DNA of 64,000 nucleotides, taken from contig NZ_CP022353.1 of the NCBI RefSeq assembly GCF_002216685.1, positions 1,984,001 to 2,048,000 of the forward strand. The letters are read 5' to 3'. The notes below the pieces were generated by a model that was given only the letters and a program-made list of their open reading frames with translations, was not told the origin of the DNA and made no database searches. The translations under genes and the position numbers were made by a program. Shown in pieces: positions 18,075 to 26,457 of the stretch (positions are counted from its first letter, which is position 1; the number at the start of each line of letters is the position of its first letter). This DNA is from Vibrio tarriae. GTDB lineage: Bacteria > Pseudomonadota > Gammaproteobacteria > Enterobacterales > Vibrionaceae.

Positions 18075-19280
18075 ATGAGTCAGAAAAAAATCACTGTGAC
18101 TGTACTTTCCGGCTTTCTTGGGGCAGGAAAAACGACTGTGCTCAGTCATATTCTCAATAATCGCGAAGGCAAGAGAGTCGCGGTGATTGTTAACGATATG
18201 AGTGAAATCAATATTGATTCCGCGACGGTGAAAAACGAAGTATCGCTTAATCACAAAGAAGAAAAATTGGTGGAAATGAGTAATGGCTGTATTTGCTGCA
18301 CGCTTCGTGAAGATCTGTTGATAGAAGTGACCAAACTGGCCCAAGAAGGCCGCTTCGATAATCTCGTTATTGAATCTACCGGTATTTCTGAGCCACTCCC
18401 CGTGGCTGAAACTTTTACCTTTGCTGACGAAAATGGCGTATCACTGTCTGATGTGGCCACATTAGATACCATGGTGACAGTCGTAGATGCAGTGAACTTT
18501 TTGCGTGACTACGAAGCCGCGCAATCTCTTCAAGAGACCGGTGAGCATTTAGGCGAAGAAGACCATCGCAGTGTTTCTGACTTATTGATAGATCAAGTTG
18601 AGTTTGCGGATGTCATTTTGATCAGTAAAACCGATCTCGCTCCTACCGAAGAAGTCGAGCGTTTGAAAGCAATTTTGAGAACGCTAAATACACATGCTCG
18701 CATTATTTCCATACAAAATGGGCAAGTGGATATATCTGATGTATTGGATACGGGCTTATTTAATTTTGAACGCGCACAGCAAGCACCGGGTTGGCTAAAA
18801 GAACTGCGAGGTGAACACGTTCCGGAGACCGAAGAGTATGGTATCAGCAGTTTTAGCTATCAGGCACGACGTCCATTTCACCCTGAAAAATTTTATCAGT
18901 TTCTACACAGTACCACTCATTTTGGAAAGCTGATCCGCTCAAAAGGATATTTCTGGTTGGCTTCTCGCCCTGAGTTTGCCGGGCAGTGGAATCAAGCGGG
19001 CGGTATTGCTCATTATGGTTTTGCCGGAATGTTTTGGAAAGCCATCCCTAAAGAGCAATGGCCGACTGACCCTGAATATCTCAAAGCCATAGAAGAAAAC
19101 TGGGTTGAGCCATTTGGTGATATGCGCCAAGAACTGGTGTTTATTGGTCAAGGCCTAGACAAGGCCGCCATGATTGAAGCACTTGATCAATGCCTGCTGA
19201 CAGAAGAAGAACTGCTTGCGGGTAAAGCATTGTGGCAAACCTTACCGGATCCTTTTAGTGCCTGGGAGGAAGAGGTATGA
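18075..19280 (+). CDS. COG0523 GTPase, ZigA/YciC-like zinc metallochaperone
   Basis: A 401-residue G3E GTPase. Walker A is GFLGAGKTT (13-21), the COG0523 metal motif CxCC is C72-I-C-C75, and a switch/NKxD-like ISKTD is in the middle. The C-terminal CobW domain follows. The long form (about 400 residues) is the ZigA/YciC type that zinc starvation induces and that is thought to hand zinc to essential enzymes. The start ATG at 18075 has TTGGAG upstream; an in-frame GTG at 18066 overlaps that site and is less likely. It ends with an ATGA overlap into the DUF1826 gene. Confidence 0.9.
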   Translation: MSQKKITVTVLSGFLGAGKTTVLSHILNNREGKRVAVIVNDMSEINIDSATVKNEVSLNHKEEKLVEMSNGCICCTLREDLLIEVTKLAQEGRFDNLVIESTGISEPLPVAETFTFADENGVSLSDVATLDTMVTVVDAVNFLRDYEAAQSLQETGEHLGEEDHRSVSDLLIDQVEFADVILISKTDLAPTEEVERLKAILRTLNTHARIISIQNGQVDISDVLDTGLFNFERAQQAPGWLKELRGEHVPETEEYGISSFSYQARRPFHPEKFYQFLHSTTHFGKLIRSKGYFWLASRPEFAGQWNQAGGIAHYGFAGMFWKAIPKEQWPTDPEYLKAIEENWVEPFGDMRQELVFIGQGLDKAAMIEALDQCLLTEEELLAGKALWQTLPDPFSAWEEEV

Positions 19281-19945
19281 GCATTGATATCTTTGAGGAT
19301 CCGGCCACTGTCCAAGGTGCGTCATCGATAGCGATATCAACATCAGCGCACATACTTAGCGACATCTACAGACCAGAGCACAATATTGCCATATGGCAGC
19401 GAACGCTCTCAAAAGAGCTGACGAAAAACATTGATCTGATGTTGGCTCAGGAGCCTCGATTGGCACTGGTACAAAGTGTCACGCCAGATGATGCTGCACA
19501 ATGGGTGCGAAGCAAGTTAGAGGGCTATGTGTGCGCGGATGCATTGAGTGAAGATATTGCCTTAATCGTCGATATGTTCTGCTGTTTGTTTGATGTGAAA
19601 GAAGCCGGTTTGAGGTTAACTCGTTTAGACAGCCCAATGTGCCCGAAATTTCACTTTGATCGCGTGCCTTGCAGACTGGTCACCACTTATACCGGCCGAG
19701 CGACGGAGTGGCTGACTAACGACGTTATTGATCGCACTAAACTTGGTGCAGGTAGTCTTGGTCAACCTGATCATCTGTCGGGTCTGTACGATTCTGACAG
19801 GTCAATACGACAAATGCAGCCCGGTGATGTCGCCTTACTCAAAGGCAGTGGCTGGGAAGGCAACGAAAATGGCGGGCTGATACATCGTTCTCCACATGTC
19901 GGACAGGACGAGCGGCGATTATTGCTTACACTGGACTTTATCTAG
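19277..19945 (+). CDS. DUF1826 protein, zinc-linked, function unknown
   Basis: A 222-residue soluble protein of the DUF1826 family (PF08856). Comparative studies place this family next to COG0523 and Zur genes in many Proteobacteria, but I know of no biochemical role. Visible features are a His/Cys-containing middle ([19 protein letters not shown]) and a C-terminal segment ([21 protein letters not shown]) resembling an iron/2-oxoglutarate-dioxygenase-like jelly roll, which is only a suggestion. Its start overlaps the previous gene by 4 nt, so both are made together. Confidence 0.8.
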   Translation: MSIDIFEDPATVQGASSIAISTSAHILSDIYRPEHNIAIWQRTLSKELTKNIDLMLAQEPRLALVQSVTPDDAAQWVRSKLEGYVCADALSEDIALIVDMFCCLFDVKEAGLRLTRLDSPMCPKFHFDRVPCRLVTTYTGRATEWLTNDVIDRTKLGAGSLGQPDHLSGLYDSDRSIRQMQPGDVALLKGSGWEGNENGGLIHRSPHVGQDERRLLLTLDFI

Positions 19946-19949
19946 AAAA

Positions 19950-20429
19950 ATGCGAGATATCGAAGGCGTTATGGAGCAGGCAGAGAAAATCTGCCTAGTC
20001 CGAGGTAAGCAACTTACGACCAAACGGAGGTTGGTCTTGAGCGTATTGCTGCATGCTAATAAGCCGCTTTCCGCCTATGAAATAGTTGATTATTGCAATT
20101 GTCATTTTTCGCAGCAGATCCAAGCGATGTCGGTTTATCGGATATTGGACTTTCTTGTGGCTGAACATTTCGTTCATAAGCTCAATATCTCTAACAAATA
20201 CATAGTCTGTTCTCATATCGAACGTAATCATGAGCATAGTGCTACTCAGTTCTTGATCTGCGCGGAATGTGGCAAGGTCAGAGAAGTAATAATTAATGCT
20301 CGGGTTATTTCCAGCATACGAGCAAACGCAAGGCAAGAAGGCTACACCGTCATCAACCCTCAATTTGAAATTACCTGTGTCTGCGACGACTGTTCCATAA
20401 AACAATCTAGGGAACTTGGTTGTGAATGA
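19950..20429 (+). CDS. Zur-type zinc-responsive repressor (Fur family)
   Basis: About 159 residues. The N-terminal DNA-binding part reads AEKICLVRGKQLTTKRRLVL with a recognition helix near MSVYRILDFL, closely like E. coli Zur. The C-terminal metal domain keeps the Zur ligands: His in FVHKLN, Cys in YIVCSH, His in HEHSATQF, the CAEC and CDDC structural pairs and Glu in VREV. It should bind zinc and repress at the two operators nearby. The start may be 19950 or 19971. A chromosomal zur is expected elsewhere, so this is probably a second, island-borne copy within the operon it regulates. Confidence 0.88.
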   Translation: MRDIEGVMEQAEKICLVRGKQLTTKRRLVLSVLLHANKPLSAYEIVDYCNCHFSQQIQAMSVYRILDFLVAEHFVHKLNISNKYIVCSHIERNHEHSATQFLICAECGKVREVIINARVISSIRANARQEGYTVINPQFEITCVCDDCSIKQSRELGCE

Positions 20430-20495
20430 CATTTTCACGACGACCATTTATGCCCTTTCTTTTATTTCCCTAATATTCCGGAAGCTTGAGGACTT

Positions 20496-21830
20496 ATGCC
20501 AACGACATTGATTAAAAATGCCCGAATAGTCAATGAGGGTGCCATCATTGAAGCCGACTTACGTATTGTTGATGAGCATATCGAACGCATTGGCCGCGAC
20601 ATCACCTCACAGTCAGGGGGCGTCATCATTGATGCTCAAGGGGCTTATTTACTGCCAGGCATGATTGACGATCAGGTGCATTTCCGAGAGCCAGGGCTGA
20701 CGCATAAAGGCACAATTGCAAGCGAGTCGCGGGCAGCGGTAGCAGGTGGTATCACAAGCTACATGGAAATGCCTAATGTTAGTCCTGCCACGACGACTAT
20801 TGATGCGTTAGAGCGCAAGTTTGCTCTCGCTAAAGACAGCTCGTTTGCGAATTATTCTTTCTACCTTGGTGCAACCGAAGACAATCTAGAACAAATCAAA
20901 CAGCTTAACCCTAAACAGCATTGTGGTGTGAAAGTGTTTATGGGGGCATCGACGGGAAATTTGCTGGTCGAAGACCCGCAAGCCTTAGAGCCAATTTTTC
21001 GTGATTCTCCAGTACTCATTGTTACTCACTGTGAAAGTGGGACTGTTATTAAACAAAATCAGCAAAAGCAACGACTTAATAAGTCAGAGTTCACCATTGA
21101 AGACCATCCCATTTTGCGTGACGAAGAGGCGTGTTACGTCTCATCTTCTTATGCGGTAGAACTTGCCAAAAAATACCACAGCCAACTGCATGTGCTGCAC
21201 ATCACAACGGCGAAGGAGCTGGCGCTGTTTGACGCGGGTGATATTCGAGACAAATCAATCACCGCGGAAGCTTGTGTCCATCACCTCTGGTTCAGTAGCA
21301 AAGATTATGCGCAGCTCGGTAACCTGATCAAATGCAATCCCTCAATCAAATCCCCTAATGACCGCGACGCGCTATTGGCAGCGTTAAATACAGGTCTAAT
21401 AGATATCATTGCAACAGATCACGCGCCTCACACTTGGCAAGAAAAACAAGTGCCTTACGAGCAGGCGCCTGCGGGGTTGCCGTTGGTTCAGCATGCGTTA
21501 CTTACACTCTTCGATCATGTTCTTTTGGGCCATATGAGTTTGACTCAAGTCGTCGAAAAAACCGCGCACAATCCAGCCATTCGCTATGGCATTCAAGGCA
21601 GAGGCTTTATTCGCGAAGGTTACTACGCTGATTTGGTGTTAGTTGATGCTCATACCCCAACACGAGTTAGCCACGAAAACAGTTTATATCACTGTGGCTG
21701 GTCGCCTTTTGCTGGACATGAATTTTCAGCTCAAATTCAAAAGACTTGGGTCAATGGCGCGCTAGTTTATGCCAATAACAAAGTCATCGATAAACCAGCC
21801 GCAGCGATGCGTTTATCCTTCAATCGTTAA
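20496..21830 (+). CDS. Dihydroorotase paralog (PyrC2-type) in the zinc operon
   Basis: A 444-residue amidohydrolase closest to dihydroorotases, which make dihydroorotate in pyrimidine synthesis. The usual metal motif DxHxH reads D58-D-Q60-V-H62, so the first zinc His is Gln. Other active-site residues are present: Lys146 (carboxylated Lys in VKVFMGAS), His178 (THCES), His235 (HVLHITTAK) and Asp308 (ATDHAP). The Gln variant is known in one dihydroorotase subgroup. Paralogs of zinc enzymes beside COG0523 genes are proposed back-ups needing less zinc or getting it preferentially. That role is inference here. Confidence 0.85.
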   Translation: MPTTLIKNARIVNEGAIIEADLRIVDEHIERIGRDITSQSGGVIIDAQGAYLLPGMIDDQVHFREPGLTHKGTIASESRAAVAGGITSYMEMPNVSPATTTIDALERKFALAKDSSFANYSFYLGATEDNLEQIKQLNPKQHCGVKVFMGASTGNLLVEDPQALEPIFRDSPVLIVTHCESGTVIKQNQQKQRLNKSEFTIEDHPILRDEEACYVSSSYAVELAKKYHSQLHVLHITTAKELALFDAGDIRDKSITAEACVHHLWFSSKDYAQLGNLIKCNPSIKSPNDRDALLAALNTGLIDIIATDHAPHTWQEKQVPYEQAPAGLPLVQHALLTLFDHVLLGHMSLTQVVEKTAHNPAIRYGIQGRGFIREGYYADLVLVDAHTPTRVSHENSLYHCGWSPFAGHEFSAQIQKTWVNGALVYANNKVIDKPAAAMRLSFNR

Positions 21831-21874
21831 GTGGCTTATCGCAAAGCAAGAACCATGAACAAACTGGAAGCACT

Positions 21875-22435
21875 ATGTTAAGAAGAAACCCAACGGGCCA
21901 TATGCCACAGGTGTCCTCAACAGCCTTTATTGATCCAACCGCTATTATCTGTGGCAAAGTCATTATTGAGGATAACGTTTTTATTGGACCGTATGCCGTT
22001 ATCCGAGCTGACGAAGTTAATAACCATGGAGACATGGAAGCTATCGTCATCAAACGTGATACCAATATCCAAGATGGTGTCGTTATTCATTCTAAGGCAG
22101 GGGCTGCGGTGACCATTGGCGAGCGCTCATCCATCGCTCATCGTTCGATTATTCATGGTCCTTGCCAGGTTTGTGATGATGTGTTCATTGGCTTCAACTC
22201 CGTCGTGTTCAATAGCATCATCGGTGAGAGGTGCGTTATTCGTCATAACTGTGTCGTTGATGGCCTCGATTTACCCGCTTGTTTCCATGTGCCGCCGATG
22301 ACCAACATTGGTGTCGGTTTTGATTTAGAGAGTATCTCTAAAGTGCCACCAGAATATTCAGCTTTTTCCGAATCCGTCGTTTCTGCCAACCATGAGCTAG
22401 TCCAAGGCTATCGGAGAATTGCCAATGAACTTTAA
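21875..22435 (+). CDS. Gamma-carbonic-anhydrase-like protein
   Basis: A 186-residue left-handed beta-helix protein with hexapeptide repeats (for example AIICGKVIIEDNVFIGPY). Three metal-ligand His are in the gamma-CA pattern: H72 (VVIH), H89 and H94 (IAHRSIIHG). It resembles the CaiE/YrdA/PaaY group rather than classical Cam. Gamma-carbonic anhydrases can work with iron or cobalt, so it may substitute for the zinc beta-type enzyme during starvation. The stop overlaps the start of the next gene by 11 nt. Confidence 0.85.
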   Translation: MLRRNPTGHMPQVSSTAFIDPTAIICGKVIIEDNVFIGPYAVIRADEVNNHGDMEAIVIKRDTNIQDGVVIHSKAGAAVTIGERSSIAHRSIIHGPCQVCDDVFIGFNSVVFNSIIGERCVIRHNCVVDGLDLPACFHVPPMTNIGVGFDLESISKVPPEYSAFSESVVSANHELVQGYRRIANEL

Positions 22436-23438
22436 TAAGCCTCTAATTTCGCGAGTGCCGACGAACATCATCACAGGCTTTCTCGGGGTGGGGAAAACAT
22501 CGGCAATCATGCACTTATTGGCCCATAAACCAAGTCATGAACGTTGGGCTGTATTAGTCAATGAATTTGGCGAAGTTGGTATTGATGGCAGCTTGTTACA
22601 AGGCCAAAAAAAACAACAAGACCAAGTGTTTATTCGAGAGGTCCCCGGGGGATGTATGTGCTGTGCAGCAGGTCTTCCGATGCAAATTGCCTTAAATCAA
22701 TTATTGTCTGAAGCAAGGCCAGATCGATTGTTGATTGAGCCTACAGGCCTTGGTCATCCTAAAGAAGTGCTTCAAGTGCTATCGACAGAGTACTATCGCC
22801 AAATTCTCGCGTTGCAAAAAAACATTACTTTAGTCGATGCACGTAAACTATCGGATCCTAAGTACACTGAGTATGAAACGTTTAACCAGCAAATCGCTAT
22901 CGCAGATACAGTGGTAGGTAATAAGCGCGATCTCTATCAAGATGAAGATGAGCAAAAGCTGACGGCTTATATAGCAAAGCTCGGTCTGCGGGAAACAAAA
23001 GTGATTTTCGCTGAACATGGCGCTATCCCTTTTCATGAATTTGAGGGAGCGACTCGTATTGATGTGAAAAAAACGCCCTCTGTTGTTTACCGTGAACGAG
23101 AGAAAAAGTCGCTTGTTCCTGAGTTGCTTATACCCGAGAGCGGCATTCTAAAAGCAACCAACCAGGGAGAGGGTTTCTACAGTATCGGTTGGCGTATCTC
23201 CGCTGAAAAAGTGTTTGATCATCAAAAGCTGAGATTGTTGCTGCTCGACCTCAAGCTCGAACGAATGAAAGCGGTTTTTATCACGGGAAGCGGTATTTTT
23301 GGTTACAACCTAACCTCAGATGGACTCACAGAGTTTGAACTAGACGAGTGTTCAGAAAGCCGAATTGAACTGATTTCTTCCGGTCTAGATGACCAATTTG
23401 AAGATCGATTATTTCGATGTTTAGAGAAGACATCATGA
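22425..23438 (+). CDS. Second COG0523 GTPase metallochaperone
   Basis: A 337-residue G3E GTPase distinct from the first. Walker A is GFLGVGKT (18-25), the CxCC motif is C77-M-C-C80 and the GTP-specificity loop reads GNKRD. It lacks the His-rich stretch of YjiA/CobW types. The ATG at 22425 overlaps the previous stop; a TTG six bases upstream is less likely. Two different COG0523 proteins in one operon suggests different clients, perhaps the adjacent dihydroorotase and carbonic-anhydrase-like enzymes. That pairing is inference. Confidence 0.88.
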   Translation: MNFNKPLISRVPTNIITGFLGVGKTSAIMHLLAHKPSHERWAVLVNEFGEVGIDGSLLQGQKKQQDQVFIREVPGGCMCCAAGLPMQIALNQLLSEARPDRLLIEPTGLGHPKEVLQVLSTEYYRQILALQKNITLVDARKLSDPKYTEYETFNQQIAIADTVVGNKRDLYQDEDEQKLTAYIAKLGLRETKVIFAEHGAIPFHEFEGATRIDVKKTPSVVYREREKKSLVPELLIPESGILKATNQGEGFYSIGWRISAEKVFDHQKLRLLLLDLKLERMKAVFITGSGIFGYNLTSDGLTEFELDECSESRIELISSGLDDQFEDRLFRCLEKTS

Positions 23439-23469
23439 CCCAGAAGAAAAAACATCCCTGCTACCCACC

Positions 23470-24156
23470 ATGCCTTACTTTCTAAATATGTTAATGGGAT
23501 TTCTTTTAGATCTGCGCTTACGGTACTTATGTCGCCTTCTAGGGTTAGTCACCGCATTTTATGCCTGTACAGTTCAGGCTCATCCTCACTCATGGGTTGA
23601 GATGAAAACATACATCCAAGGCCGCGATGGGATGATTACGGGTTTTAAGATGGAGTGGACTTTTGACCCGATGACATCCGCCTATATGCTTGATGGTGAA
23701 GATATGTCACCTAACCATGCACAGGAGACACTGCGCAAGTTAGCCGTCTCGGTACTGGATAATATGTTGTATGAGCATTACTTCACTTATTTTTATGATG
23801 GGGATACGCCTGTCAAATATAGTATCGCACACAGTGAAAAGCTCACGCGTAATCGAGCAAAGTTAGTGCTGAACTTTGAGTTACCACTTTCCAAGCCCCA
23901 ACCCGTTACAAGCGATTCATTACGTTTACTGATTTTTGACCCGAGTTATTACGTTGATATGGCTTGGACATCTGTCAGCGATATTCAATTGTCTGACGAG
24001 CTTTCGCGGCAATGCCGATTGACTCTGGCACAACCCAATCCAACGCCAGAGCAAATGAACTACGCGATGTCTCTCCCAGCAGATGCAGATCCTGATTATG
24101 CGTTGGGTCAACTCTTTACTCAAACAGCGAACCTTCACTGCACAAGTGTCCCCTAA
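23470..24156 (+). CDS. DUF1007 periplasmic protein, partner of the NicO permease
   Basis: A 228-residue exported protein of the DUF1007 family (COG3683). A hydrophobic N-terminus ends VQA before mature AHPHSWVEM, the sequence typical of this family, whose HPHxW start can act as an amino-terminal metal site. In many genomes the family sits directly before a NicO-type permease, as here (6 bp apart). It is probably a periplasmic metal-binding component. The start is uncertain: ATGs at 23470, 23488 and 23494 are all possible and none has a strong ribosome site. Confidence 0.82.
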   Translation: MPYFLNMLMGFLLDLRLRYLCRLLGLVTAFYACTVQAHPHSWVEMKTYIQGRDGMITGFKMEWTFDPMTSAYMLDGEDMSPNHAQETLRKLAVSVLDNMLYEHYFTYFYDGDTPVKYSIAHSEKLTRNRAKLVLNFELPLSKPQPVTSDSLRLLIFDPSYYVDMAWTSVSDIQLSDELSRQCRLTLAQPNPTPEQMNYAMSLPADADPDYALGQLFTQTANLHCTSVP

Positions 24157-24161
24157 ACGCA

Positions 24162-25289
24162 ATGACCAATAAACTATCAGAGATAGGAATGATACTGATG
24201 AATTCACATTCACAGCGTAATGAAATGAACCGTTTAACGCGAAACCGACGCCGCTATCTTCTTTCCTTTTTGGCTTGTGCCTTGGTGATGATCAGTGGGT
24301 ATCAATTCTGGCTAGCGTGGCCTTCACTGATAATAGCGAGTTTACAGTGGCAACGGGAAGTGAATAGCGAACTTGCAGATTTATTATACGATGCACAAAC
24401 TCAACCGTGGCTGGCCGGAGGTTATTTGGTTGGCGTGAGTTTTCTGTATGGAATGCTTCATTCGTTAGGCCCTGGGCATGGCAAAGTGATTGTCACGACT
24501 TACTTAGCGACCCACCCCACAAAAGTCAAAACTAGCTTAGCCTTAACCATCCTCTCTGCATTTTGTCAGGCACTAGTGGCGATTGTGCTGGTGAGTATTC
24601 TGTTGTGGGGCTTCAATGCCTCAATGCGAGTCGTTAATCAACAAGCAAATTTTTTTGTGTCACTGAGTTTTGCATTAGTGGTGATGCTTGGATGTTCAAT
24701 CTGTTGGAAAGCTGCCAACCAGCTTTACCGTACGATGAGACCTGCGAAAATTAAGTTCGTCCGTATGATGCCACTGACGATGAGTGCTTCTTCAGAACAG
24801 TCGCGTCTCGACAAAAAATCCGTTGTTTATTCTTCGACTCTGCGAACGCCGATTGCATTGACCAATCCACATAGAGCTACTCTGGAAAGTTGTGGATGTG
24901 GACATAAACATGTTGCCAGTGCACAAGCGATCAACAATGCTGCAACTTGGCGAGAGTATGTTGGCATTGTTGCAAGTATTGGGATTCGTCCTTGTACAGG
25001 CGCCATTATGGTGTTGCTGTTTGCCAATATGGTTGGGTTGTACTGGATGGGAGTTGCTAGCGCGATAGTCATGGCAATAGGTACTGCATTTACAACATCC
25101 ATCATTGCGGTAATGACCTTAACCGGTAAGCAATGGGTCAAGCGTTATTTGACCCCATCGAAAGGGAATAACAAAGCAAATTGGGCGAATGCAGGCTATT
25201 TTCTACAATTTATCAGTGGTGTATTGCTGATGATGCTGGGGTTCACATTTATTGGTGGGCAATATTACGGCATTTCTCCAATATTGTAA
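24162..25289 (+). CDS. NicO/RcnA-type metal permease
   Basis: A 375-residue inner-membrane protein with about six to seven helices. It carries the family motifs HSLGPGHGKVIV in an early helix and GIRPCTGAIMVL later, with a Cys/His loop CGCGHKH between helices that is probably a metal site. Characterised relatives move nickel or cobalt. The context (DUF1007, COG0523, Znu, Zur) suggests zinc or another divalent metal here. It is the last gene of the znuC run, and a hairpin follows. Confidence 0.85.
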   Translation: MTNKLSEIGMILMNSHSQRNEMNRLTRNRRRYLLSFLACALVMISGYQFWLAWPSLIIASLQWQREVNSELADLLYDAQTQPWLAGGYLVGVSFLYGMLHSLGPGHGKVIVTTYLATHPTKVKTSLALTILSAFCQALVAIVLVSILLWGFNASMRVVNQQANFFVSLSFALVVMLGCSICWKAANQLYRTMRPAKIKFVRMMPLTMSASSEQSRLDKKSVVYSSTLRTPIALTNPHRATLESCGCGHKHVASAQAINNAATWREYVGIVASIGIRPCTGAIMVLLFANMVGLYWMGVASAIVMAIGTAFTTSIIAVMTLTGKQWVKRYLTPSKGNNKANWANAGYFLQFISGVLLMMLGFTFIGGQYYGISPIL

Positions 25290-25294
25290 TTTGA

Positions 25295-25336
25295 CCATGT
25301 AGGCAAGAACGTTTTAAAACCGTATTGCTTACATGG
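25295..25336. terminator. Hairpin between convergent NicO and aspartoacylase genes
   Basis: CCATGTA...TACATGG with an inner GCAA/TTGC continues the stem after a one-base mismatch. It is followed by a T-rich stretch and could end transcripts from either side. Confidence 0.45.
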
Positions 25337-25440
25337 ATTTACTTATCTTACATGTTTGTGGTGTTGCTCAGGAACCGTCCCACTAGACTCAATTTGTTGG
25401 CGCTACCTACAGTCAAGAACAGCCAAGATGCATCTTGGAG

Positions 25441-26313
25441 TTATACAGGAGAAACACGACGTTGTTCCGCGAGAGCCATTGCAATGTTGGCTTTGTTGTA
25501 GGCGCTCTCATTGATAAAGTGCGGGTAAATATCCCCTTGTCCATTCCAATGAATATCGTAACCAGCGAAAGTCGCTAAAATTGGGTTTCCTGGCTTGACC
25601 GCCTCAAAATCTCTGCCACAAATAGTAGGGTGCACTAAGGCTTGTCGCATACCCTCTTGGTCAAGTGGAATCTTGATTTCTTCGGTGTAAAAAAAGGCGT
25701 CATACTCGCTCAGTAAGCCTATTTGGTTGAGGTTGTGTTTTTCAACATAGTCCAATACTGCGGTAAGCATCTTTTTCATCAACTCTAAGGTGTCGTACTT
25801 TAGCGCACCATGTGCTTGTGCCCCGACTTCAACCATTATCCCATATTGCCCAGCAGTACAAAGGTAAGGTTGCTCTTGCCATTCTTTTCGCTCTTCGAAA
25901 AGGATATGTGCCGACGGCATTCGCTGTTTAACGTACGCCCCCAATTTCCGATAGAACACATCGTTAGAAAGCAGAATCAACGTCGCTCCCATATTGCTTG
26001 TTGTATTGTGCAGGTCAACAATCAACTGTTTTTCTTGGTTTGCGTATTGCTCAATGAATTGATGTGCAATCTTGCTTTCATGCAAATCGGAGCAACATTT
26101 GTTATTCGTTACTGAGAACTCGCGATTTAAGTCGGTATCGATGTAACGAACGTTGCGCTTTACCGCTTCGGAGTTGGCGATGATCGAATCGGCAGAAAAA
26201 GTTGATCTCTCGACAGAGTAACGTTTTTCTTTGATTAGTTTATGTAAATAGATACCGGAAAGCTCGTTTCCGTGTGTTCCTGCAACGATAAGTACTGAAT
26301 TAAGTTTGTTCAT
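25441..26313 (-). CDS. Aspartoacylase/succinylglutamate-desuccinylase family zinc hydrolase
   Basis: A 290-residue M14-like deacylase. Zinc-ligand motifs are GTHGNELSG (His and Glu near residues 14-17) and DLHNTTSNMG, and the catalytic Glu is in MVEVGAQAHG. The family removes acyl groups from N-acyl amino acids in the cytoplasm (N-acetylaspartate in aspartoacylase). It is divergent from the ShyB-like gene across a Zur-type operator, so it appears to be induced when zinc is scarce, which is odd for a zinc enzyme. The substrate is unknown. Confidence 0.85.
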   Translation of the reverse strand: MNKLNSVLIVAGTHGNELSGIYLHKLIKEKRYSVERSTFSADSIIANSEAVKRNVRYIDTDLNREFSVTNNKCCSDLHESKIAHQFIEQYANQEKQLIVDLHNTTSNMGATLILLSNDVFYRKLGAYVKQRMPSAHILFEERKEWQEQPYLCTAGQYGIMVEVGAQAHGALKYDTLELMKKMLTAVLDYVEKHNLNQIGLLSEYDAFFYTEEIKIPLDQEGMRQALVHPTICGRDFEAVKPGNPILATFAGYDIHWNGQGDIYPHFINESAYNKANIAMALAEQRRVSPV

Positions 26314-26412
26314 TGTTGAGCCCTTTCAAAGAGAACGAGTTGATTGAGGTGTGTTCTAAGCCAATCGAATAAATTGAATAAACGCTGACAAAACTAAGCA
26401 GAATTAAAACGA

Positions 26413-26431
26413 GATATGTTATAACATAACA
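26413..26431. promoter_or_regulatory. Zur-type operator between aspartoacylase-like and shyB-like genes
   Basis: GATATGTTATAACATAACA contains the perfect palindrome TGTTATAACA. It ends 27 bp before the shyB-like ATG and lies 100 bp from the divergent gene. It differs from the znuA/znuC site at one position. Confidence 0.82.
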
Positions 26432-26457
26432 AAACAGGTGTTGATATTTAGTTTCTC

